From contig CADBNG010000144.1 of the NCBI GenBank assembly GCA_902795985.1, forward strand, positions 1-6,376: a DNA stretch of 6,376 bases, given 5' to 3'. The notes under the pieces were generated by a model. That model was not told the origin of the DNA, ran no database searches, and saw nothing but the letters and a program-made list of their open reading frames with translations. Position numbers and translations under genes: made by a program. Positions 1 through 4,735 of this stretch are shown here, one piece after another. This DNA comes from an uncultured Lachnospiraceae bacterium. GTDB taxonomy: Bacteria; Bacillota_A; Clostridia; Lachnospirales; Lachnospiraceae. Each line of letters opens with the position of its first letter. Within the stretch, counting starts at the first letter, position 1.

Positions 1-35
1 AACTGCTTTTTTTTCAGTTCATCTTCCGAGCGCAT
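1..35 (-). CDS. 5' end of an unidentified gene, cut by the window edge
   Basis: An ATG lies one base after the rimI stop codon and opens a frame that reads MRSEDELKKKQ before running off the left edge. The spacing suggests a further operon gene translated by coupling to rimI. The upstream sequence has only a weak Shine-Dalgarno match (GGA within GGACAGCTC), so reinitiation would have to help. The visible residues are charged and hydrophilic, with no signal peptide, and eleven residues are too few to recognise a family. They do not resemble the usual TsaD N-terminus, although tsaD would be a natural neighbour. The frame includes an eight-A run. It could also be a chance frame in the 3' untranslated region of rimI. 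Confidence 0.4.
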   Translation of the reverse strand, partial: MRSEDELKKKQ

Positions 36-36
36 T

Positions 37-477
37 TTAAAGAGCTGTCCGTTTCATGATTATCGCGTCTTCTTTCGGCTCCTCATAATAGTTTTTGCGG
101 ATCCCTTCACAGGTAAATCCGGCGTGTTCATAAAGAGCCCTTGCCGGGGCATTGCTGACGCGTACTTCCAGAAAGATGTTGCGGACGCCGTGCTTTCCGG
201 ATTCCGTAATGACGGCATCCAGCAGCATCCTGCCGATTCCCTTTCCCCTCTGGTCTTTTCGTACCGCAATATTGGTGATATCCGCGTCCTCCGGCACCAT
301 CACCATTCCGGCATAGCCCTGAATCCGTCCCTCTTCTTCCGCGACCAGGAAAAGGGTATCATTGCGAATCAGAAAGGTGAAAAACCCGGTCTCAGTCCAG
401 GGAACGGAAAAGGACTCGTTCTCGATCTCCATGACCTGCTCCAGATCATCGATCTGCATTTCACGGATCTGTATCAT
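37..477 (-). CDS. rimI: Ribosomal protein S18 alanine N-acetyltransferase RimI
   Basis: This is a 146-residue single-domain GNAT acetyltransferase, the normal RimI length. Family members transfer acetyl from acetyl-CoA to the N-terminal alanine of ribosomal protein bS18 in the cytoplasm. The N-terminus IREMQIDDLEQVMEIE and the following SFSVPW are typical of RimI. The acetyl-CoA loop is RGKGIG at residues 77-82 within VRKDQRGKGIGRMLL. E104 (in FLEVRVSN) and Y116 (in ARALYEHAGF) match the catalytic Glu and Tyr known in E. coli RimI. The start ATG overlaps the tsaB stop in ATGA and has a GGAGG seven bases upstream (485-489), which supports it over the internal Met7. Clustering with tsaB and tsaE is common in Firmicutes and supports RimI over a generic GNAT enzyme. 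The actual substrate in this organism is inferred. Confidence 0.93.
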   Translation of the reverse strand: MIQIREMQIDDLEQVMEIENESFSVPWTETGFFTFLIRNDTLFLVAEEEGRIQGYAGMVMVPEDADITNIAVRKDQRGKGIGRMLLDAVITESGKHGVRNIFLEVRVSNAPARALYEHAGFTCEGIRKNYYEEPKEDAIIMKRTAL

Positions 478-1181
478 TTTCCCGCCTCCCGTTCCTTCCG
501 GACGCGTTCCGCCTGCGAGGGGCGCAGGTAAACCGGCGCGAAATGGTCCGCGTCCTCAAACCGGCCTTCCGCCGCGTATTGCAGGGCAAGCGTTCCGAGC
601 ACCGCGGCCCGCTGACGGTTCTGAAACGGCTTTGCCTCTGTGAACGGAACCCTCAGATGATTCCTCAGGTATTCCGCTGCCGGGATCATTCCGTCCCCGG
701 AAAGAATAACCGGCTGCCCCAGTTCATTGAGAACTTCGGCCATCTCTTCCACTGACCGGGCATTGTCCGGAAGAACATTCACCAGACGTTCTTTGTCAAA
801 GCGGTAAATCCCGCTGTAAACCTGCTGCCGCCTTGCATCCATCATCGGGCACAGAAGGTCTTCTGTTCCGTAAAACGCATAAGCCTGGCCTTCCAGGGAA
901 GAAATGCCGATCAGCGGCAGATTCTCTGCCAGCGCGATTCCTTTTGCCGTAGCGACGCCGATCCGCAGACCGGTAAAGGACCCCGGCCCTTTTGCTACCG
1001 CGACCGCGTCCAGATCTGCCGCCGGCGTCTCCGTCAGGCTCATGATCGAATCGATCATGGGCAGAAGCGTCTGGGAATGAGTCTTTTTGAAATTGGTGCT
1101 GAACTCAGCAAGCACAGCCTCTTCAGTGACCAGCGCGGCAGATGCCGTAAGGCCCGAGCTGTCAATTGCGAGAATTTTCAT
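474..1181 (-). CDS. tsaB: tRNA t6A biosynthesis protein TsaB
   Basis: TsaB is a 235-residue, catalytically inactive member of the ASKHA/Gcp fold (Peptidase_M22 family). It pairs with TsaD and, with TsaE, supports transfer of threonylcarbamoyl to A37 of ANN-decoding tRNAs. Visible marks are the N-terminal strand MKILAIDSSGLTASAALV, KTHSQTLLPMID at residues 33-44, and the family signature AKGPGSFTGLRIG at 63-75. The C-terminus YLRPSQAER is also typical. Length is normal and the frame is intact. The ATG lies 8 bases after the stop of the upstream HAD gene. The Shine-Dalgarno is poor (AAGGG about 14 bases away), so expression may depend on coupling. The stop overlaps the rimI start in ATGA. Its usual partner TsaD is not within the window. 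Confidence 0.95.
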   Translation of the reverse strand: MKILAIDSSGLTASAALVTEEAVLAEFSTNFKKTHSQTLLPMIDSIMSLTETPAADLDAVAVAKGPGSFTGLRIGVATAKGIALAENLPLIGISSLEGQAYAFYGTEDLLCPMMDARRQQVYSGIYRFDKERLVNVLPDNARSVEEMAEVLNELGQPVILSGDGMIPAAEYLRNHLRVPFTEAKPFQNRQRAAVLGTLALQYAAEGRFEDADHFAPVYLRPSQAERVRKEREAGK

Positions 1182-1189
1182 TTTCGAAT

Positions 1190-2638
1190 TTATTTCCCTT
1201 CGTAAAACTCCGTCTGCGTTGTATTGGCCTGGATCAGGATGGAGCTCTGGTGAAACAGGCTGATCAGTTTGTCCGATACTTCATGAACCTTTTCACGGGT
1301 TGTGTCGCTCAGATAGATCACCAGTGTATATTCTTCGAATTCAGTTCCGTCGTCATCAACCCATCCGCCTTCCGCTTCCTGAATGGTGTATCCTCCGAAA
1401 TTCTTAATAAGGATTTCCTTCAGTTTTTTCTTCGCTTCAGCCGGGCTGAAAACCGGTTTATTGGTGTCTTTATCATTAGTACCGAGATAAAGCACATACT
1501 GGATGTCTTCCTCTTCCTTTTCTTCGGCAGTTTCTTCCGTCCTGCCGCTCAGAATTTTATCCCACTGGAATTCATCGGTCTTTTTGATTTTCTTCCCATA
1601 AATGGTTTTGAAATCATCTTTCATGGAAATGACGTGGTAGCCGTCTTCTTCCCATTCTTTGCCCAGTTCCCTGGATTTTTTGGTGTTTCCGTAATCCCGT
1701 TCTTCATCATCCGCGATCAGCATGAACGCCGCGCTTTTGTATTTGTTGTTATCAATCGTATAATTGTGCATGCTGACGTCGCCAGTGGAGTTTCCGAAAG
1801 AAAGCACCGGCTGCCTGCCGATTTCCCGGGCGATCTGGGAGACTTTGTTCATCTTCAGGTTCTTGATCTGCAGCTGATCGGTCCGTACGATTTCGTCTTT
1901 ATCGTCGAACTCATACTCCAGTCCGTCCGTGCCGTTCTGGCCGCTGGCCTCCAGCGCCACATCCATTCCGATAATATTGGCATAAGGAATATCGATGCTG
2001 CCTTCCAGAAGAATCCGGCAAAGCATGCGGTCGCTGTCGCTGACCACATATACCGTAAAATCATTGTCCTGAAGATACTCGATCACTTCCAGCATCGGAA
2101 GATAGAACGCTTCCCCGTAGGTCATGCCTTCAAAGCCATCCGCGTCCTGCTTAAGAATCGCCGTTACGTAATCTGTGAATTCCGGTATCGTCATTCCGGA
2201 ATAGGCCCTTGCAGCCGCAAGGGCATGCCTTATGGGCATATCATCGGAGAAGTCTTGATCCATTGCGTGATCCCGGATCTCCTCCGCTGTTTCCACCAGC
2301 TCAGCATCCGGCTCATAGGAAGGATCCGCCAGGATGCGCCATGCCAGTGCATAGTATTCCAGACAGGTCGGGAACAGTTCGCCGTAAAGCGTGCCGTCCA
2401 AATCGAAGACCGCGATGCGGTCCGCAACCGGGATAAAGCTATCGGAAGATTTATCGGTTACATCTTCCACGTATTCGATCAGAGTCTGAAGAGCCGGCGC
2501 GTCCTCGTTCCATTCCGAAAAAATATCTTCGTATTCCGGGCTGTCCGCTTCCCGGTTCTCCGACGGAGCAGCCAGCGCGCTTCCCGGCACCATGGCCGTC
2601 AGGAACAGCACCAGCAATAACGAAACGATTTTTTTCAT
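1190..2638 (-). CDS. Secreted HAD-superfamily phosphatase-like protein with a C-terminal DUF3574-like domain
   Basis: This 482-residue protein starts with a signal peptide (residues 1-23, MKKIVSLLLVLFLTAMVPGS then ALA) that should be cleaved after A23, so it acts outside the membrane. Residues about 70-345 form a HAD hydrolase of the phosphoserine-phosphatase-like type. Motif I is FDLDGTLYG with nucleophile D79 and acid D81, motif II is VVSDSD with S200, a likely motif III lysine is K265, and motif IV is FGNSTGD with D287. All catalytic positions are present, so an active phosphatase is plausible; the substrate is unknown. An acidic linker (about 364-378) leads to a C-terminal domain (379-482) with YVLYLGTN, GGYTIQEAEGGWVDDDGT and EYTLVIYL, resembling DUF3574 from memory. 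The frame stays open upstream to 2785. I chose the ATG at 2638 because it starts the signal peptide, forms ATGA with the tsaE stop, and has GGAGG six bases upstream. Its place in a t6A operon is unexplained. Confidence 0.85.
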   Translation of the reverse strand: MKKIVSLLLVLFLTAMVPGSALAAPSENREADSPEYEDIFSEWNEDAPALQTLIEYVEDVTDKSSDSFIPVADRIAVFDLDGTLYGELFPTCLEYYALAWRILADPSYEPDAELVETAEEIRDHAMDQDFSDDMPIRHALAAARAYSGMTIPEFTDYVTAILKQDADGFEGMTYGEAFYLPMLEVIEYLQDNDFTVYVVSDSDRMLCRILLEGSIDIPYANIIGMDVALEASGQNGTDGLEYEFDDKDEIVRTDQLQIKNLKMNKVSQIAREIGRQPVLSFGNSTGDVSMHNYTIDNNKYKSAAFMLIADDEERDYGNTKKSRELGKEWEEDGYHVISMKDDFKTIYGKKIKKTDEFQWDKILSGRTEETAEEKEEEDIQYVLYLGTNDKDTNKPVFSPAEAKKKLKEILIKNFGGYTIQEAEGGWVDDDGTEFEEYTLVIYLSDTTREKVHEVSDKLISLFHQSSILIQANTTQTEFYEGK

Positions 2639-3099
2639 CTTTCTCCTCCTCTGATACGGTTTTCTTTCTCTACGGAAAGGCCATGGAGTGTAATTTTCCG
2701 GCAGTTCCATCCTTTTTCCGGATCGGACGCAATATAAATCCGCACCGCGTCCGGCGGCAGCAGGTCTTCGATCATGGAAGCCCATTCCACAACACAGACA
2801 CCGTTTCCGTAAAAATACTCTTCCGCCCCGATCTCCAGCAGTTCATCCGGATCATCGATGCGGTAAACGTCAAAATGATAATAAGGCAGACGGCCGCCCT
2901 GATATTCCTGCAGGATAACAAACGTGGGGCTTGTCACCGGCCCTTTAATCCCGAGTCCGGAGGCAATCCCCTGGGCAAACACCGTCTTGCCGGCGCCGAG
3001 ATCTCCGTCCAGAGCGATCACGTCGCCTGCTTCCGCGCATTCTCCGATTTTTTCCGCCAGCCGGAAAGTTTCTTCCGGTGAATTGGTTTCCTGAACCAT
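2635..3099 (-). CDS. tsaE: tRNA t6A biosynthesis ATPase TsaE
   Basis: TsaE is the small P-loop ATPase that binds the TsaB-TsaD heterodimer and drives the t6A37 cycle in the bacterial cytoplasm. At 154 residues it has the family's usual length. The Walker A motif is GDLGAGKT at residues 32-39. It is followed by the conserved VTSPTF at 55-60, the Walker B-like YYHFDVYR with D77, and CVVEWA at 102-107, all characteristic of TsaE. The ATG has GGAGG five bases upstream (3105-3109). It is the first gene of the leftward operon, about 60 bases downstream of a predicted promoter. Its last codons (R-G-G-E-R-stop) contain the Shine-Dalgarno of the next gene, whose start overlaps the stop by four bases, so the two should be translationally coupled. 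Confidence 0.96.
   Translation of the reverse strand: MVQETNSPEETFRLAEKIGECAEAGDVIALDGDLGAGKTVFAQGIASGLGIKGPVTSPTFVILQEYQGGRLPYYHFDVYRIDDPDELLEIGAEEYFYGNGVCVVEWASMIEDLLPPDAVRIYIASDPEKGWNCRKITLHGLSVEKENRIRGGER
2645..2649 (-). promoter_or_regulatory. Ribosome binding site deciding the HAD protein start
   Basis: GGAGG (within AGAGGAGGAG on the minus strand) lies six bases before the ATG at 2638 and inside the last codons of tsaE. It decides the start of the secreted HAD protein, because the longer in-frame extension to 2785 would bury the signal peptide and overlap tsaE by about 150 bases. Confidence 0.8.
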
Positions 3100-3165
3100 T
3101 CTGTCCTCCGGCAGCTCATGAAAACAAATGCCGCCGCTCTATCAACCTGAAATTACATCGTTGCA

Positions 3166-3194
3166 AGTTTATCACAGTCAGGTGATCCGGGCAA
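3166..3194 (-). promoter_or_regulatory. Predicted sigma-A promoter for the tsaE-HAD-tsaB-rimI operon
   Basis: On the minus strand, TTGCCC (3189-3194) is followed by a 17-base spacer and TAAACT (3166-3171). The -10 is preceded by TGA, an extended -10 TGn. The -10 itself matches the consensus at only four of six positions, so the assignment rests on ideal spacing, the TGn and position. Transcription would start near 3159, leaving a leader of about 60 bases before tsaE. No second promoter of similar quality was seen in the operon gaps. Confidence 0.5.
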
Positions 3195-3197
3195 GCG

Positions 3198-3224
3198 CCG
3201 CGGTATTTCATACGTGGTTTTTTT
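3198..3224 (+). terminator. Terminator-like hairpin followed by seven T's, no evident gene upstream
   Basis: Read rightward, CCGC-G-GTA (3198-3205) pairs with TACGTGG (3211-3217) around a five-base loop TTTCA. This gives seven pairs including one G-U, with G3202 bulged. Seven T's (3218-3224) follow directly, the layout of a rho-independent terminator. The site lies in the divergent region between tsaE and the cyclophilin, where no rightward gene ends. It may stop antisense transcription, shield the cyclophilin promoter, or end a short unannotated RNA. I saw no convincing rightward promoter just upstream. Confidence 0.4.
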
Positions 3225-3293
3225 CTGCATCCGATTTCTCTTAATGTACAGGATGATGCCGGGTTCGCTTCAGACTCTCTACCCCCCTTTCTG

Positions 3294-3328
3294 TTGCCAA
3301 ACCGGACAAATACCGATATACTGATATC
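3294..3328 (+). promoter_or_regulatory. Predicted sigma-A promoter of the cyclophilin gene
   Basis: TTGCCA (3294-3299) and TATACT (3317-3322) are separated by exactly 17 bases, each one mismatch from consensus. It is the best-matching promoter in the window. Transcription would begin near 3329, giving a leader of about 40 bases. A small inverted repeat, GATAT-actg-ATATC (3315-3328), overlaps the -10 and the likely start site. It could be an operator but is short enough to be chance. Confidence 0.7.
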
Positions 3329-3368
3329 CGTTAACCCGATCCTTGCAAACACAGACAGGAGAAATCAT

Positions 3369-3887
3369 ATGCCCAATCCGATTATCACCATCGAAATGGA
3401 AGACGGCGGCATCATCAAAGCGGAACTTTATCCCGATATTGCCCCCAACACCGTCAACAATTTCCTTTCACTTGTTAACAAAGGCTTTTATAACGGAATC
3501 ATTTTCCACCGTGTCATCCGCGGCTTCATGATTCAGGGAGGCGATCCCGAAGGCATGGGATACGGCGGCCCCGGCTACAGCATCAAAGGCGAATTCTCCG
3601 GAAACGGTTTTAAGAATGACCTTACCCATGATCCCGGCGTCCTCTCCATGGCCCGTTCCATGCATCCGGATTCCGCCGGCAGCCAGTTCTTCATCATGCA
3701 TAAAAAATCACCGCATCTGGACGGCCAGTACGCGGCTTTCGGTAAAGTAATTGAAGGAATGGACGTTGTCAACGCCATCGCTGAAACCCGCACGGACTAC
3801 AGCGACCGTCCGTTGACGCCCCAGGTCATGAAGACCGTCACGGCCGAAACCTTCGGTGTGGAATATCCGGAACCGGAAAAAGCATAA
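3369..3887 (+). CDS. Cyclophilin-type peptidyl-prolyl cis-trans isomerase, cytoplasmic
   Basis: This 172-residue single-domain cyclophilin catalyses cis-trans isomerisation of Xaa-Pro bonds and assists folding. The active-site core is FHRVIRGFMIQGGD (residues 46-59) with R48, F53 and Q56. LSMAR (92-96) and SAGSQFFIMH (102-111, with F107) follow, then LDGQYAAFGKV (117-127). The Trp that binds cyclosporin in human CypA is not present, as in many bacterial members, and Tyr121 replaces the usual His. There is no signal peptide or lipobox, so it should be cytoplasmic (PpiB-like). The frame is open from 3294, but ATG 3369 is chosen because AGGAG (3357-3361) sits seven bases before it, and because the upstream in-frame ATG lies within the predicted -35 element. 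It is monocistronic, transcribed away from the tsa operon and convergent with yigZ. Confidence 0.94.
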   Translation: MPNPIITIEMEDGGIIKAELYPDIAPNTVNNFLSLVNKGFYNGIIFHRVIRGFMIQGGDPEGMGYGGPGYSIKGEFSGNGFKNDLTHDPGVLSMARSMHPDSAGSQFFIMHKKSPHLDGQYAAFGKVIEGMDVVNAIAETRTDYSDRPLTPQVMKTVTAETFGVEYPEPEKA

Positions 3888-3905
3888 CGCGGAAGGGGCC
3901 GGTAC

Positions 3906-3966
3906 TTTGTGTTAAAAAGCGGCACAAATGGACCAGCGAATCAAAAGGAACCGTCCCCTTTGATTC
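3906..3966. repeat. Two adjacent inverted repeats, REP-like element in the convergent gap
   Basis: The 99-base gap between the convergent cyclophilin and yigZ genes holds two inverted repeats. The first pairs TTTGTG (3906-3911) with CACAAA (3923-3928) and can extend by two G-U pairs in the rightward RNA. The second (3938-3966) pairs GAATCAAA with TTTGATTC around AGGAACCGTCCCC; after one A/C mismatch, GG and CC can pair as well. No T-run follows the second stem on either strand, so it is a poor intrinsic terminator by itself. Leftward, a five-T stretch (3914-3918) lies further on after a weak bulged stem, so some role in ending yigZ transcription is possible. From memory, the GGAACCGTCCCC core recurs in dispersed palindromes in other bacterial genomes. 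That is recall, not a search result. Confidence 0.5.
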
Positions 3967-3986
3967 ACCGGATTCTCTGTTTTCTG

Positions 3987-4622
3987 TCAGAATTGTTTCA
4001 GCTCTCGATAACCGGCCGGGCTGCAGTGAATCTCTGCCCGGCCGGCTGTCAGTTCCGTAATCTGCCGGGTCAGGCCGGCGCTGTCAGCTGTTTTGCAGAA
4101 TATATGAAAAAGGACCTGTTGTCCGTACTCCGGCGGATCCTGCGTCAGCCCTTTCTGACCGATCAGGTACTGGATTTTACCTACGTCGGAATAATCTGTT
4201 TCGACCAGCAGTTCGTCCGAGAGAGTCAGTATCGCTTTCAGCGCATTGCCCACCGCTTCTTCCGCGGCCTGCGTATACGCTCTTACCAGCCCTCCGGTTC
4301 CCAGGAGCGTACCTCCGAAATAGCGTGTCACTACGACAAAGGTAAAAGTCAGTTCCGCATGCCGGATCACTTCAAGGATCGGCCGGCCCGCAGTTCCTGA
4401 CGGTTCTCCGTCATCACTGGCCCGTTCACTCTCCTGCTTTTCTCCCAGGACATATGCCCAGCAGTTATGGCGGGCATCATAATGGAGCTTTCGGGTCTTT
4501 TCCAGAAGCGCCATTGCCTGCTCTTCGTTTTCAACATGATATGCGGATGCCAGAAACCGGGATTTCTTTTCGATAACCTCTGCCGTTCCCGTCTGCCGGA
4601 TGGTACGATACTCTTCCGCCAT
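3987..4622 (-). CDS. yigZ: YigZ/IMPACT family protein (UPF0029 plus DUF1949)
   Basis: The 211-residue protein has the usual length of bacterial YigZ/YvyE proteins. The N-terminal UPF0029 (Impact) domain shows EKKSRFLA near residue 18, then HYDARHNCWAYVLG (47-60), RASDDGEPSGTAGRPIL (67-83) and VVVTRYFGGTLLGTGGLVRAY (96-116), the family signature. A DUF1949 domain fills roughly residues 135-200. The eukaryotic relative IMPACT modulates GCN2; the bacterial function is not settled, with ribosome or translation roles proposed, so I assign only the family. The ATG at 4622 has GAGGG six bases upstream (4629-4633). The gene stands alone, convergent with the cyclophilin and divergent from the PBP. A perfect 10-base inverted repeat lies near its 3' end. 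Confidence 0.93.
   Translation of the reverse strand: MAEEYRTIRQTGTAEVIEKKSRFLASAYHVENEEQAMALLEKTRKLHYDARHNCWAYVLGEKQESERASDDGEPSGTAGRPILEVIRHAELTFTFVVVTRYFGGTLLGTGGLVRAYTQAAEEAVGNALKAILTLSDELLVETDYSDVGKIQYLIGQKGLTQDPPEYGQQVLFHIFCKTADSAGLTRQITELTAGRAEIHCSPAGYRELKQF
4012..4045. repeat. Perfect 10-base GC-rich inverted repeat inside the 3' end of yigZ
   Basis: CCGGCCGGGC (4012-4021) and GCCCGGCCGG (4036-4045) are exact inverted copies around a 14-base loop. They lie within the last twenty or so codons of yigZ, encoding part of ELTAGRAEIHCSPAGYRE. The mRNA stem would be very stable. No T-run follows on the yigZ strand, so it is not a standard terminator. It may be a 3'-protecting structure or a by-product of GC-rich codons for Ala, Gly, Arg and Pro. 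Confidence 0.6.
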
Positions 4623-4656
4623 GTTCTGCCCTCTCTTCTTTAGTCATCCTCTGGAA

Positions 4657-4686
4657 AGTGTACCAAAACTGGCTCTTTTTTGTCTA
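4657..4686 (-). promoter_or_regulatory. Predicted sigma-A promoter of yigZ
   Basis: On the minus strand, TAGACA (4681-4686, five of six to consensus) is followed after 18 bases by TACACT (4657-4662, four of six). TGG directly precedes the -10, an extended -10 form. The start site would lie near 4650, giving a leader of about 28 bases with GAGGG inside it. The -35 region overlaps that of the opposing PBP promoter. Confidence 0.5.
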
Positions 4687-4714
4687 CTTCTTTAGTGGTA
4701 TACTTATTTATAAT
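4676..4714 (+). promoter_or_regulatory. Predicted promoter region of the penicillin-binding protein gene
   Basis: Two -10 candidates are visible. TATACT (4699-4704) is preceded by TGG (extended -10) and has a T-rich, weak -35 (TTTTTT, 4676-4681) at 17 bases. A perfect TATAAT (4709-4714) lies ten bases downstream but has no good -35 at proper spacing. I prefer the first, starting near 4711, though both could work. The leader would be about 15-25 bases and contain AGGGGAG. Confidence 0.5.
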
Positions 4715-4735
4715 TGTTTTTTAGGGGAGCATCCC

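Noticed and set aside
1041..1059. 19-base palindrome CATGATCG-AAT-CGATCATG inside tsaB
   Set aside because: It is fully explained as codons for Met-Ile-Asp-Ser-Ile-Met in a conserved helix. Short near-palindromes of this kind arise easily from coding sequence, and it has no regulatory position.
1166..2620. A 484-codon open frame on the plus strand antisense to the secreted HAD gene
   Set aside because: It is an antisense shadow. The protein is His/Phe/Arg-rich with no recognisable domain, while the opposite strand encodes intact signal-peptide and HAD motifs with a good ribosome binding site.
2639..2785. N-terminal extension of the HAD protein by 49 residues to an upstream ATG
   Set aside because: It would overlap tsaE by about 150 bases, the extra residues are Arg-rich and read from tsaE codons in another frame, and it would hide the signal peptide. 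The downstream ATG has an ideal ribosome binding site.
3116..3352. A 78-codon minus-strand frame in the tsaE/cyclophilin intergenic region
   Set aside because: It runs through both predicted promoters and the hairpin, starts just before the cyclophilin Shine-Dalgarno, has no good ribosome binding site of its own, and its composition is rich in Arg and Cys with no domain.
3294..3368. N-terminal extension of the cyclophilin by 25 residues
   Set aside because: The upstream ATG would lie in the -35 region of the predicted promoter and lacks a ribosome binding site. Cyclophilin homology begins at the ATG at 3369.
3909..4400. A 163-codon plus-strand frame antisense to yigZ
   Set aside because: The yigZ strand shows the full UPF0029 signature; this frame looks like a shadow and begins inside the inverted-repeat region.
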